Assembly (NCBI GenBank): GCA_015296075.1
Contig: DVDV01000185.1
Location: forward strand, 1-33,237
Origin: Leptolyngbyaceae cyanobacterium M33_DOE_097
GTDB lineage: Bacteria; Cyanobacteriota; Cyanobacteriia; Leptolyngbyales; Leptolyngbyaceae
Length of the DNA: 33,237 nt
Direction: 5' to 3'
The position numbers and the translations under genes are program-made. This document shows, one piece after another, positions 7,231-15,900 of this stretch. The notes beneath the pieces were generated by a model. The model did not search any database. It saw nothing but the letters and a program-made list of their open reading frames with translations, and was not told the DNA's origin. Every line of letters begins with the position of its first letter. Position 1 is the stretch's first letter.

Positions 7231-7818
7231 ATGGCACAAGAATTGAACCAAAAGAAAGTTGCCATTCTTGCAACAGACGGAGTGGAGCAGGTAGAACTCC
7301 TTCAACCGAAACAAGCTCTAGAGAATGCAGGTGCGCAAGTCCATGTCATTGCGCCTAAAAACGGTAGTATCCAGGGCTGGAATCATTACGACAAGGGTGA
7401 TTCGATTCCTGTAGATAGGGCCTTAGAACAGGCTAGTCCCAATGATTATGATGCCCTTGTACTGCCAGGGGGAACTGTCAACCCTGACCAGTTGCGTGTC
7501 AACCAGAAAGCGATTCAATTTGTGAAGGCGTTTTTTGAAGCAGGCAAACCCGTTGCAGCAATTTGTCATGGTCCCTGGACACTGATTGAAGCCGATGCTG
7601 TTAGAGGACGCACCGTAACGTCTTGGCCTTCGTTACGAACAGATTTGAGTAACGCTGGTGCAAATTGGGTCGATCAAGAAGTTGTTGTTGATCGAGGGCT
7701 GATTACCAGTCGCAACCCCCAAGATATTCCGGCTTTTAACCGCAAGCTAATTGAAGAGATTTCTGAAGGGCAACACGAAGGACAGCGCCTTGCTTCATCA
7801 AGCACAGCATCCCGATAG
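7231..7818 (+). CDS. DJ-1/PfpI family protein
   Basis: A 195-residue protein; ATG at 7231 chosen because GGGAGGA lies just upstream (an in-frame ATG at 7216 overlaps that site). It has the class I glutamine-amidotransferase-like fold of the PfpI group: KKVAILATDGVEQVEL at the N-terminus with the conserved Glu (E19), DALVLPGG in the middle, and the nucleophile elbow AAICHGPWTLIEA with C112-H113. Relatives (PfpI, YhbO) are described as stress-related proteases, chaperones or protein/nucleotide deglycases. The exact activity cannot be read from sequence. It is probably a single-gene transcript, since a good terminator follows. Confidence 0.92.
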   Translation: MAQELNQKKVAILATDGVEQVELLQPKQALENAGAQVHVIAPKNGSIQGWNHYDKGDSIPVDRALEQASPNDYDALVLPGGTVNPDQLRVNQKAIQFVKAFFEAGKPVAAICHGPWTLIEADAVRGRTVTSWPSLRTDLSNAGANWVDQEVVVDRGLITSRNPQDIPAFNRKLIEEISEGQHEGQRLASSSTASR

Positions 7819-7875
7819 AAGCGGACGGTACGCTAGTTCTCTAATTGTCATGCACCGATGGCAATGCTAAAGCGT

Positions 7876-7914
7876 AAGGGGTAGGCTGAAGAGTCTGCCC
7901 CTTTTCTATTTTTT
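7876..7914 (+). terminator. Rho-independent terminator after the DJ-1/PfpI gene
   Basis: A 12-bp stem pairs 7876-7887 (AAGGGGTAGGCT) with 7892-7903 (AGTCTGCCCCTT), including two G-U pairs. The loop is GAAG, and a T-rich tail TTCTATTTTTT follows immediately. Confidence 0.85.
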
Positions 7915-8019
7915 ATGAAATAGCAATCACAAAAGAAGCTGTTTTCGCTGGTTCTACCAGGAATCGTAAGCTGATAATAGATTGACTTGTATAACACCAA
8001 GCCTGATCGCCTAAATACT

Positions 8020-8487
8020 ATGAACTGGCAACAAAACATAATTAAAGACTCCACTGGAATTCAAGCGTTACTGGCTGAGACAAAAACGATCGCTGTGCTA
8101 GGAATTAAAACAGAAGCAAAAGCAAATCAACCTGCTTTTTATGTTCCCAAGTATCTTGACTTAGTAGGATTTGAAATCGTTCCTGTACCCGTCTATTATC
8201 CTGATGTCACTCAAATATTGGGGCATAAAGTTTACCGAAAACTGATTGAAATTCCCTTCGATATAGACATCGTTAATATTTTCCGTCGTCCGCAAGACAT
8301 TCCGGCCCATCTAGAAGATATTTTAAGAAAAAAGCCTAAAGCTGTATGGATGCAATCAGGCATTAGATCTGATGCAGTGGCAGAAGCTCTAGCACAAGCC
8401 GGAATAAAGGTCGTGCAAGATCGGTGTTTAATGGTTGAGCATCAACGTTATAACCAGACTCATGCAGCAGTTATAGGCGATGTGTGA
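8020..8487 (+). CDS. CoA-binding domain protein (CoA_binding_2 family)
   Basis: A 155-residue single-domain Rossmann-type protein; ATG at 8020 (MNWQQNII), with an in-frame TTG at 7987 judged less likely. The nucleotide-binding start TIAVLGIKTEAKANQPAFYV, the middle motif FRRPQDIPAH, and the end motifs VWMQSGI and VVQDRCLMVEH are those of the YccU-like CoA-binding family, related to the N-terminus of succinyl-CoA synthetase alpha but without a ligase domain. The cellular role of stand-alone members is not established. It converges on the Mrp operon, whose last stop is 36 bases away. No hairpin with a T-tract is evident in that gap. Confidence 0.85.
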   Translation: MNWQQNIIKDSTGIQALLAETKTIAVLGIKTEAKANQPAFYVPKYLDLVGFEIVPVPVYYPDVTQILGHKVYRKLIEIPFDIDIVNIFRRPQDIPAHLEDILRKKPKAVWMQSGIRSDAVAEALAQAGIKVVQDRCLMVEHQRYNQTHAAVIGDV

Positions 8488-8523
8488 AATGAGAGAGGTA
8501 TTGTGAAAAGGTTTCCAGTATTT

Positions 8524-9183
8524 TCACAAAAGTCCTCGGTATCGAATAAAAATTAAAATCACTGCCCATGAACCAAGAGCAACTTTAATTGCAACTAAAA
8601 TATTAAGTATTGGAATGATTCCGCCACTTATTAAAGCTCCTAAATCTCCATGCGGTAGTTCCAAGCCAGTTAATGTCATGACCGATAGAAGAATAAAAAT
8701 CAGGACAGATACCTTTTCCCACATGGCCGCTCGCCAGCGTTGGTAAATTGTCTGCATCCATTCTGGAGAAGAGGTCATAGCCACTAGCCCGATCGCCGTT
8801 CCACCTGCAACGCCCGCCGCGAAACCTCCCCCAGGGCTAAGGTGGCCCCGGAGTGCTAACTCAATTCCAACAAGGGCTGCGATCGTTGCCCCTAAACGAG
8901 CTAACAAGATTGAAGATTGATCGGTAAACTGATGTACCTGGCTTAATGGACGTTCATTCGCCAGCAAAAAACTGCTGCCAATAATGGCGATCGTAAATAC
9001 AATCACTTCAAAAATAGTGTCGTATAGACGATTGCGAAGAATAATGCCTGAGACAACATTGGGCACACCGCTATCTTGCACTACTGCAGCAACAATCGAA
9101 AATGGCAAAGACGGTGATGCATTTGTTAATAAAAACATTTTGAAATAAAAGGCGATGCCTGCCGCAACATAAATCCATCTCAT
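8524..9183 (-). CDS. mrpB: Mrp Na+/H+ antiporter subunit B (MnhB domain)
   Basis: A 219-residue membrane protein with about six helices. After an N-terminal hydrophobic segment comes IILRNRLYDTIFEVIVFTIA and the MnhB hallmark ALRGHLSPGGGFAAGVAGGTA. It forms part of the hydrophobic core of the Mrp complex, which exchanges cytoplasmic Na+ for H+ at the plasma membrane. It is the last gene of the operon, and its start overlaps the mrpA stop by 4 bp. It is longer at the N-terminus than stand-alone MnhB; that part may supply helices belonging to MrpA in other bacteria. Confidence 0.9.
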   Translation of the reverse strand: MRWIYVAAGIAFYFKMFLLTNASPSLPFSIVAAVVQDSGVPNVVSGIILRNRLYDTIFEVIVFTIAIIGSSFLLANERPLSQVHQFTDQSSILLARLGATIAALVGIELALRGHLSPGGGFAAGVAGGTAIGLVAMTSSPEWMQTIYQRWRAAMWEKVSVLIFILLSVMTLTGLELPHGDLGALISGGIIPILNILVAIKVALGSWAVILIFIRYRGLL

Positions 9184-9761
9184 AGACAGACCTCTTTGGG
9201 ATTTAAAGCATTGATATCGACTAAAACAGAAGTCAAACTAGGATCAGCATTGAGAATCTCATGAATACGCTGAAGTCGAGTATTTAGATAGAAGGAATCA
9301 CCTGTATAACCTGCTTTAGCGTCTGATTGAGTGTAGATTACATGAACTTCTTTATTGATGAGCGCATGGTGTAAATCTGCATGATCTAAATAGGGAACAA
9401 GTTCAACTCGTAAATGATATTTTTCAAATAGAACCCGGAGGTTCGCGAGTTTTTGTTTGAGATGATTGGTGTGATCCTGATCCGCATCTTGCTCGATCGC
9501 CAGGAAATCATCTTTCAAAACTCCTAACCGCAACACCAGAGAAGAGCGCACTGCAACAGCATAGAGTGTAATTGCCAGCAAAGTTCCGACGAGTGCTTCT
9601 GTCAAGGCAACATCTGCCGCTCCTAAGATTGCGTACACCAACGCAGAAATCGCCCCAAGCACCCCCCGAATCACCAGCGCATGGTAAGGATTGGTCTGAA
9701 ATACCAGCATAGACGCAGCGAGCGGCAGCAAGGCTGTAATGATATAGACATAACTATCCAT
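9180..9761 (-). CDS. mrpA: Short MrpA-type subunit: DUF4040 membrane domain plus soluble C-terminal domain
   Basis: A 193-residue protein. The first ~80 residues contain three membrane helices of the DUF4040/MbhD type (ALVIRGVLGAISALVYAILG; GAADVALTEALVGTLLAITL), equivalent to the C-terminal part of a full MrpA. The large NuoL-like antiporter part of MrpA is absent. After KDDFLAIEQDADQ comes a soluble domain of about 110 residues (FEKYHLRVELVPYLDHADLHHAL; SLTSVLVDINALNPKEV) whose function I cannot name. Short MrpA proteins are known in cyanobacterial mrp operons. It overlaps mrpG by 8 bp and mrpB by 4 bp. Confidence 0.82.
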   Translation of the reverse strand: MDSYVYIITALLPLAASMLVFQTNPYHALVIRGVLGAISALVYAILGAADVALTEALVGTLLAITLYAVAVRSSLVLRLGVLKDDFLAIEQDADQDHTNHLKQKLANLRVLFEKYHLRVELVPYLDHADLHHALINKEVHVIYTQSDAKAGYTGDSFYLNTRLQRIHEILNADPSLTSVLVDINALNPKEVCL

Positions 9762-10047
9762 CTATCTGCCCTCCGTCATTAGAGTCGCTACTTGAGCAGT
9801 AGGCTAAAACATAACCCAACATTGTGTTCCAGAGTACCAGAGAAAGAATCGCGAGCAGTAATAAAGGAAACTCTGTTGGTCGTCTCAGAAGCAACCCAAA
9901 AATGATGGCGATCGAGCCGAGCGTATCTGACACAGAGAGATGATGAAGTTTAAACAGCACCGATCGCGAACTCAATAGAGATACAGTTCCCCAAAACCAG
10001 AAAACCAGCCCAACTCCAAGGCAAAAGTAGCTTAATAGGTTAATCAT
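9754..10047 (-). CDS. mrpG: Mrp antiporter subunit G
   Basis: A 97-residue protein with three membrane helices. The family signature is FKLHHLSVSDTLGSIAIIFG, the short cytoplasmic loop and following helix of MnhG/PhaG. It is an essential small subunit of the Mrp complex. The C-terminus is hydrophilic (SSSDSNDGGQIDG). It overlaps the mrpF stop by 4 bp and mrpA by 8 bp, so translation is coupled. Confidence 0.9.
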   Translation of the reverse strand: MINLLSYFCLGVGLVFWFWGTVSLLSSRSVLFKLHHLSVSDTLGSIAIIFGLLLRRPTEFPLLLLAILSLVLWNTMLGYVLAYCSSSDSNDGGQIDG

Positions 10048-10298
10048 GAATCACCCATCCGCTTCAAAATGTGTGCTAGCAGCATAAAACCAGCATTGCC
10101 GACACTTAGGATGATGACACCAACAATTCCAATCATCCAATCATCGCGCAGAATCGAAACCAGCAGAATCATCACTGCCGATTTTGCCGAAACACTGGCT
10201 AATGCCAGCATCGTCTGCCAAATATCCTCATCTCTCCAGGCCTGATAGAGCGGGATGAGTAAGGCCACAATCATTGCCATAAGAACGAGATTTAACAT
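10044..10298 (-). CDS. mrpF: Mrp antiporter subunit F
   Basis: An 84-residue, three-helix protein (MLNLVLMAMIVALLIPLYQAW; SAKSAVMILLVSIL; IGIVGVIILSVGNAGFMLLA). Size, topology and place between mrpE and mrpG match MnhF/PhaF, though the sequence itself is weakly conserved in this subunit. Its start shares one base with the mrpE stop, and its end overlaps mrpG by 4 bp. Confidence 0.85.
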   Translation of the reverse strand: MLNLVLMAMIVALLIPLYQAWRDEDIWQTMLALASVSAKSAVMILLVSILRDDWMIGIVGVIILSVGNAGFMLLAHILKRMGDS

Positions 10299-10687
10299 TA
10301 TGACCGCTTCCTCCTAGCAAGGCGATGAACTTCATACCAACCCGCCTTGTGATACTTCAAAACGATGGTCATCGGCGTAAATGTAATCAGAAAAATATCC
10401 AAGAAGATCAGACCTGGCGATCGCCGAGATTGAACGCGCTCCATCACGATCTCTTCGTGATTGTGGGGCTTGAGAATCAGCTGGACAGCCTCACCATACG
10501 CTTGTGGAATGGCAGCAACAATCTTGCCCAAACCCTGGAGTAAATCTTTCAGTCGTTCTGGAGAAGTCCGTGAGGGGAGTCCTGGTAATAGAAGAGACAC
10601 CCCAACACCAATAATGATATTTGCCAAGCTAAAGTTTGCTGTGAGCAAAAACCAGATGACCAGTCGGAGGATAAGATGTCCAATCAT
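10298..10687 (-). CDS. mrpE: Mrp antiporter subunit E
   Basis: A 129-residue protein with two N-terminal membrane helices (LILRLVIWFLLTANFSLANI; IIGVGVSLLLPGL) and a cytoplasmic C-terminal domain with the family pattern PQAYGEAVQLILKPHN followed by TFTPMTIVLKYHKAGWYEVH. It belongs to the MnhE/PhaE family; subunit E supports assembly and activity of the complex. It is slightly shorter than the usual ~160 residues. It overlaps mrpD by 4 bp. Confidence 0.88.
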   Translation of the reverse strand: MIGHLILRLVIWFLLTANFSLANIIIGVGVSLLLPGLPSRTSPERLKDLLQGLGKIVAAIPQAYGEAVQLILKPHNHEEIVMERVQSRRSPGLIFLDIFLITFTPMTIVLKYHKAGWYEVHRLARRKRS

Positions 10688-12144
10688 GCTAATGCCATCC
10701 AGAACAACAAGATTAAACTCAAACTCATAACACCGATCAGATGCTCAAATTGCTCAAACATGCGAGGTAGCTTGATCGCAATCCGTCCAAAAATGAACCA
10801 GTAAAGCAGCCAACCGATCGCGATTGTCGCAAGCGGTTTAACAACATTCTCAAGGCTATAAGCATCGTAATAGATGAGATTAGCAACAAACAGGCCACCG
10901 ACTAGCAATCCCATTGCTGTCCAAAAACCTACCTTTAAGGGCGAGTTATGCAGTGTCTGAGCAGCCTCAGCTTTGCCAAGATTTTTGTGTGGTAAAAAGA
11001 TAAATTTCGCAAACGAAATGGCGGTTCCTAAAGCGGCAAGGTTCATTCCAACCACCTGCCAGGGTAACAGGTTTTTCATGGTTAGCACCTTTGCCCCAAA
11101 TCCCGATAAGAGGGGGAAACCCGAAATCGAAAAACTGGCGATCGCCAATGCGATCCAAATTGGGGTATGAATGGGTTGGTTCTGCAGTTCCTTAAAATTG
11201 CGGCTTGGCAGCACTCCTGCAATCAAAAAAAGAGCTGACTTGACCAATCCATGAGTTAGGGCGTAAAACCCACCTACTTCTGGGGCTGCGAGAATAAAAC
11301 CCAATTGGGAAACCGTATGAAAGGCTAACATCCGTTTGGTGTCCTTCTCAAAAACAGCATAGAAGACACCAAATAAAGCCGTACCCACCCCAAAAACGCG
11401 AATGATGGGATCAACTTCTTCGAGCAGCAGGGCACAACGAGCCAACGGCAGCACGCCCGCTTTCACAACCGCGCCCGACATCAACGCTGAAACGGGCGAT
11501 TCTGATTCAGAGTGGGTCAGTGGCAACCACAAGCCAGAAACAAAAATGCCACCTTTAACTAACAACCCCATAAAAATCAGCGCAAGTGCCTCTGGAGGGG
11601 CCTCTCGCAGACCAATAAAATCGAAGGAATGGTGAGCTTTGTAAACCAGCACCGCGCCAACCAGGTAGAACAGCATGGCGACGTTACTAACAAACAAATA
11701 CCGCAACCCAACCCAAATAACGCGATCGCTACGAGGGTAGGCAATTAAAAGAAAAGCAGCAATACTCAATACTTCTAGAGCAACATAAAGGCTAATAAAG
11801 TCAGCACAGGCAAGCGCTGCATTCACACTGCCATGCAAGATTAGCGTTTGTGCATAAAAGAATGTCGTACGACTACTGCGCCAGCAATAAATGATGACCG
11901 CCGCTGTCACCAGTGCATTCGTTAAGACAAAGAACCCTGTCAAAGAATCGAGTAACAAATTCACCCCGAAGTGATCCAGCAGCCTCAGGGTGAGCGGCGA
12001 TCGCAACGTAAATAGTTGAGCCGCAAAAGCAGCCGAAGCAACCGCTCCAGTTAGCGCTAGCGATCGATCTAGCCGGGGAAATAAATAGATGATAAACCCG
12101 GCTAGAAACGGGAAAGTAACCCAGATGAGTGTCAGCGTAGTCAT
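10684..12144 (-). CDS. mrpD: Mrp antiporter subunit D (NuoN/NuoL-like proton/sodium-translocating subunit)
   Basis: A 486-residue polytopic protein with about 14 helices, homologous to the antiporter-like subunits of complex I. The conserved charged residues of the ion path are visible: Glu in LYVALEVLSIAAFLL, Lys in GLLVKGGIFVSGLWLP, Lys in GAVVKAGVLPLARCALL, and His/Lys in FHTVSQLGFIL and HGLVKSALFLIAG. Because MrpA here lacks its own antiporter half, MrpD is the only such subunit encoded in the complex. It overlaps mrpC by 4 bp (ATGA) and mrpE by 4 bp. Confidence 0.92.
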   Translation of the reverse strand: MTTLTLIWVTFPFLAGFIIYLFPRLDRSLALTGAVASAAFAAQLFTLRSPLTLRLLDHFGVNLLLDSLTGFFVLTNALVTAAVIIYCWRSSRTTFFYAQTLILHGSVNAALACADFISLYVALEVLSIAAFLLIAYPRSDRVIWVGLRYLFVSNVAMLFYLVGAVLVYKAHHSFDFIGLREAPPEALALIFMGLLVKGGIFVSGLWLPLTHSESESPVSALMSGAVVKAGVLPLARCALLLEEVDPIIRVFGVGTALFGVFYAVFEKDTKRMLAFHTVSQLGFILAAPEVGGFYALTHGLVKSALFLIAGVLPSRNFKELQNQPIHTPIWIALAIASFSISGFPLLSGFGAKVLTMKNLLPWQVVGMNLAALGTAISFAKFIFLPHKNLGKAEAAQTLHNSPLKVGFWTAMGLLVGGLFVANLIYYDAYSLENVVKPLATIAIGWLLYWFIFGRIAIKLPRMFEQFEHLIGVMSLSLILLFWMALA

Positions 12145-12476
12145 GGCGTGTTGCTTCTCTCAATCTCGTTGGTTTCTAGAGTGGGGTTATCTTGCGCCAA
12201 CTTCATCACCCCAACCAGCATCAGTGCTTGAATTGAAAAACCAATCACGATCGCCGTTAGGATGACAGCCTGAGGCACAGGATCAGCATAAGCACCTTTG
12301 GGGTCGCCTGCAAGAATCGGAGTAAACACCCCCTCACGAGCTGCGACCACCACGTAATAGGCGATCACTCCCGTACTCATGACATCCATCGAAATGATCT
12401 TCATGATCAGGTTTTTCTTGAAAATAATGCCGAAAAACCCTAACAAGATTGTGAGAAAAACAAACGCTTCTAGCAT
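12141..12476 (-). CDS. mrpC: Mrp antiporter subunit C (NuoK-like)
   Basis: A 111-residue, three-helix protein of the MnhC/NuoK family. The helix-2 and helix-3 signature ADPVPQAVILTAIVIGFSIQ is clear. The hydrophilic tail (NPTLETNEIERSNTP) overlaps the mrpD start. It begins two bases after the antiporter gene upstream and therefore belongs to the same transcript. Confidence 0.9.
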   Translation of the reverse strand: MLEAFVFLTILLGFFGIIFKKNLIMKIISMDVMSTGVIAYYVVVAAREGVFTPILAGDPKGAYADPVPQAVILTAIVIGFSIQALMLVGVMKLAQDNPTLETNEIERSNTP

Positions 12477-12478
12477 GA

Positions 12479-13891
12479 CTAATCACTCACTGGCTCTGCT
12501 TGAGGAGGAGAATCAATCGCTGATTCCCCAGATTGACCAAAGGCAACTCGTAAAAATGGAGGAGCAAGAAAGGTTGTCAAGATGACCATGATAATGATCG
12601 ATACTTCCAAAGGCTTGTCTAAAATGCCACTTGCAGAACCAATTCCTGCAAAGACAAGACCCACTTCCCCTCTCGGTATCATACCAACACCGATCGCAAC
12701 CCGATTGATCCCCGGTTGACCAAAGACAGACCAGCCAGTGATCAATTTGCCAATAATTGCCACCCCAATTAAAAAGACAGCAATTAAAAGTCCGGCTCGG
12801 TTTTCAGGTACGGTTGGATTTAAAACCCCTAAATCGGCGCGTGCCCCTACAGTAACGAAAAAGATGGGAGTCAGCAAATCAGCGATCGGCTTGACCAATT
12901 CATCTAACTCATTACGAGCATCTGTTTCATCGAGTACTAAGCCAGCTGCAAACGCTCCTAAAATGGCCTCTAAATGGATTGCATTGCCCAAAAAGGCCAT
13001 AAAAAAGGCAAAAATGAATGCAGGAATCACAATATTCCCACGTGTCTTTAACTTGTCAACAATTGATACAAACGTTTTATTGAAAATACCACCCAGAAGA
13101 ATTGAACCAATTAAGAAGGCGGTTGCGCTGCCAATCAAGTAAATGACATTTGCAACATCAATTTCACCTGTTTTCGCTAAGCTCGCAACAACTGCCAGGA
13201 CAATAATGCCAAGAACATCATCAATTACTGCCGCGCCAACAATGATTTGCCCTTCTTTGGATTTGAGTTGACCTAACTCTGATAACACTTTAGAGGTGAT
13301 ACCGATACTCGTTGCCGTTAACGCGGCCCCCGCAAAAATTGCTGGAATTGCCGCTACATGAAAGAGTATCATCAACCCTGCCGTACCCGCCGCAAAAGGT
13401 GCCGCGACCCCGACACAGGCGACAACCGTGGCTTGAATTCCCACTTCCTTCAGTTGCCGCAGATCGGATTCCAGTCCAATTTCAAACAGCAGAATAATTA
13501 CGCCGATTTCAGCCAGAACCGAAATCACTTCACTTTGCGACTCAAAGATCCGGGTCAGCGCATCCGGTGCCAAGTGATTTAATCCTTGCAGCGCTGTCAT
13601 AATCACCGAGTCAGAGGCAGACATCCCTCCTTCGGGAAAAATCACCAGGTGTAACGCCGAAACCCCGACAAGTACACCAGCGACCAGTTCCCCCAAGACA
13701 GGCGGAAAGTCTAATCGCCTAGCGACCTCTGCACCAAATTTACTGGCCAGATAAATCACCACCAGCGTCAGCAGTACGCCAGACAGAATGATGGGTGAAT
13801 CCTCAGCAACAACAGTCGCCAGGACGGGTATCGGAGCCATCAGAGTGGCTATTCCCCCACTGAAAGGAGGCAGAATGTTAGATAAAATCAT
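12479..13891 (-). CDS. CPA-family cation/proton antiporter (NhaS3/Kef-type)
   Basis: A 470-residue membrane protein with about 12 helices. It carries the double-Asp ion-binding motif of CPA2 antiporters (GAAVIDDVLGIIVLAV), an early RRLDFPPVLGELVAGVLVG, IILLFEIGLESDL, and late FVTVGARADL and MIPRGEVGLVFAGIG motifs. There is no C-terminal TrkA-N domain, so it is not a full KefB/C. It resembles the cyanobacterial NhaS3 type, which is inference. It leads the mrp genes with a two-base gap to mrpC and follows sbtAB, so it probably takes part in Na+ extrusion that supports Na+-driven bicarbonate uptake. Confidence 0.9.
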   Translation of the reverse strand: MILSNILPPFSGGIATLMAPIPVLATVVAEDSPIILSGVLLTLVVIYLASKFGAEVARRLDFPPVLGELVAGVLVGVSALHLVIFPEGGMSASDSVIMTALQGLNHLAPDALTRIFESQSEVISVLAEIGVIILLFEIGLESDLRQLKEVGIQATVVACVGVAAPFAAGTAGLMILFHVAAIPAIFAGAALTATSIGITSKVLSELGQLKSKEGQIIVGAAVIDDVLGIIVLAVVASLAKTGEIDVANVIYLIGSATAFLIGSILLGGIFNKTFVSIVDKLKTRGNIVIPAFIFAFFMAFLGNAIHLEAILGAFAAGLVLDETDARNELDELVKPIADLLTPIFFVTVGARADLGVLNPTVPENRAGLLIAVFLIGVAIIGKLITGWSVFGQPGINRVAIGVGMIPRGEVGLVFAGIGSASGILDKPLEVSIIIMVILTTFLAPPFLRVAFGQSGESAIDSPPQAEPVSD

Positions 13892-13974
13892 GAGTCTAAA
13901 GCGATGAAGATTAAGAGTTTGAGGCAGTCATGAAACTGCGGAGCGGGATAAAAGAGGCAACCGGGCAAGGGCAG

Positions 13975-14165
13975 TCATGCTTTAAATACGGTTGCCTGGA
14001 TCGAGACAAGCCTGGTCGTCAATGAGTGATGCGGGCGAATGGTGTCGAGATTATCTTGAATCACAATCAGTTTCTCCATTTGGGCATCATCTAAATCGAC
14101 TAGCGGTTTGAGTAATGGTCACCAAAAAGCCGGGGTCATGACCTGGCCATTTAGGGCTGCGTCAT
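13975..14165 (-). pseudogene. Possible decayed coding remnant between sbtB and the antiporter gene
   Basis: Directly after the sbtB stop, the minus strand has protein-like but broken frames. One reads DDAALNGQVMTPAFW before a TGA. In the same frame after that stop comes LVDLDDAQMEKLIVIQDN and then DTIRPHHSLTTRLVSIQATV, ending at 13975. From the first ATG (14077-14079) only 34 residues remain. I do not recognise the family. The neighbourhood also has a 10-bp direct repeat GGCAGTCATG (13923-13932 and 13970-13979) and an inverted repeat GGCAACCG/CGGTTGCC (13956-13963 and 13989-13996). It may be a true remnant or chance. Confidence 0.3.
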
Positions 14166-14531
<366 letters not shown>

Positions 14532-14588
14532 TTAATCTATTGGGTCTGCCGAGCTCAGGGAGCGCCGACAGACTGTGACCCATCTGGA

Positions 14589-15680
14589 TTAGAGTCCGCC
14601 GAGCGCCTGAGCAAGCCCGACGAAGAACGGGATACACAAGCCGATCGCAATTGGCGTGCCGATGGCTGTGGACGCACCAATATAGGCGGAGGGATTAGCA
14701 GATGGGATACCGGCTCGCAACGTTGGTGGGCCTGAAATATCCGAACTGGAGGAGGCAATAACGGCCAGAATAACGACACCGCCCATGCTGAATCCTGCAA
14801 CTTGGTGGGCAATCATGCCGAGACCGAAGGCGATTAGCCCATGAATAAATGGTGCCACTATGCTATATACGACATACCATTGGGCCACCTTGCGCAGTTC
14901 ACCAAGTCTAGACCAAGCTTCCATGCCCATAACCAGCATTAGAATCGCCAGCAAGCCGCGAAAAGCGGGATCGAAGAAGCCCTTATAGACGCTTTCCGGC
15001 TGGGCGAACAGGCCAAGAGCGAGACCTAACAACATTGCCGATAAGGCAGGACCCTGGAGGCTTTCCTTAATAATTGGCCAGATCTGAACCCGATTAGCAC
15101 CAGGATCCTTCTGCTGGTCGCGATATTCCTGCTTGGTGCTGGGATAATTGACTGCTTCTGCGGCACTAGCCTCTAAGGCAGCAGACTTAGCCTTCTTCTT
15201 GTTGAGATAAATGTTGGCCACAACAATCGCAGTCACGAGCGCTGGGATATCCATAAAGGGATAAAGTGCGCCAGCCCATGCCTCATATGGAATTTTTTGT
15301 TCTTCCAGTAGCGTCAGTCCGGCGGCCATGGTAGAACCACTCACGGCTCCAAACAACCCCCCCGTTGCAAGCGCATCCACGACTTTGACCTTTGGTAGTT
15401 TAGCCAGTGTATAGCGTGCAATGAAGACAACCAGAACCCCTACCATTACAGCAAAGAGCATGGGTAACACCATCTCCGTCAGGTTGGAATTGCGAATCGC
15501 AATTCCACCAGTCAGTCCGATTTTGGTAAGCAACATAAAGACAATGATCGAACAAATTGCGTCTGGAATGACCAATTCGCTACCGAGAGCCGCAATGATC
15601 ATCCCCCCAATTAAAAAGCTGAGTGTTGGGGACTGCAACTGCTTAATGAAGTCCATTAAAAATAAGGACAAAAAATCCAC
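14589..15680 (-). CDS. sbtA: SbtA, sodium-dependent high-affinity bicarbonate transporter
   Basis: A 363-residue membrane protein with about 10 helices in two inverted halves. The chosen start is GTG at 15678-15680: it reads MDFLSLFLMDFIKQLQSPTL, matching known SbtA N-termini, and GGAGG lies six bases upstream. An in-frame upstream start at 15716 would bypass that site. Visible signatures include GGLFGAVSGSTMAAGLTLLE in the first half and SSSSDISGPPTLRAGIPSAN then IGASTAIGTPIAIGLCIPFF in the second, with a hydrophilic cytoplasmic loop between. It symports Na+ and HCO3- into the cell for the CO2-concentrating mechanism and is normally induced at low inorganic carbon. Confidence 0.97.
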   Translation of the reverse strand: MDFLSLFLMDFIKQLQSPTLSFLIGGMIIAALGSELVIPDAICSIIVFMLLTKIGLTGGIAIRNSNLTEMVLPMLFAVMVGVLVVFIARYTLAKLPKVKVVDALATGGLFGAVSGSTMAAGLTLLEEQKIPYEAWAGALYPFMDIPALVTAIVVANIYLNKKKAKSAALEASAAEAVNYPSTKQEYRDQQKDPGANRVQIWPIIKESLQGPALSAMLLGLALGLFAQPESVYKGFFDPAFRGLLAILMLVMGMEAWSRLGELRKVAQWYVVYSIVAPFIHGLIAFGLGMIAHQVAGFSMGGVVILAVIASSSSDISGPPTLRAGIPSANPSAYIGASTAIGTPIAIGLCIPFFVGLAQALGGL

Positions 15681-15900
15681 GAATGCCTCCTTCTCCCCTG
15701 ACGAGGAGTATTGCAATAGATGAACTAAATGAACTCTAGGAGTTAAAGAGTGTAAGAGTGAGGCGCTTCACCCTTACAGCCCAAGCGTCGCACGAGAACC
15801 TCTAGACAGGGCTTAAGGTCATTAGCCCCGTCGGTTCAGAGGTCACGTCAGGGTACTACCAAACAGGGCAGCCCAAAAGCCGCCATAAACTGCCCTGTAG
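15681..15900 (-). promoter_or_regulatory. Structured upstream region of sbtA with three stem-loops
   Basis: Read toward sbtA, three inverted repeats follow one another. A: 15898-15890 with 15871-15863 (ACAGGGCAG, perfect 9 bp, 18-base loop). B: 15828-15824 with 15813-15809 (GGGCT, 5 bp). C: 15778-15751, an almost complete 28-bp palindrome (TGTAAG..CTTACA, one mismatch, one wobble pair). C ends about 70 bases before the GTG start. This could be a folded 5' leader or contain a regulator site such as a LysR-type CcmR/NdhR operator; neither is proven, and no T-tract attenuator is evident. Confidence 0.4.
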
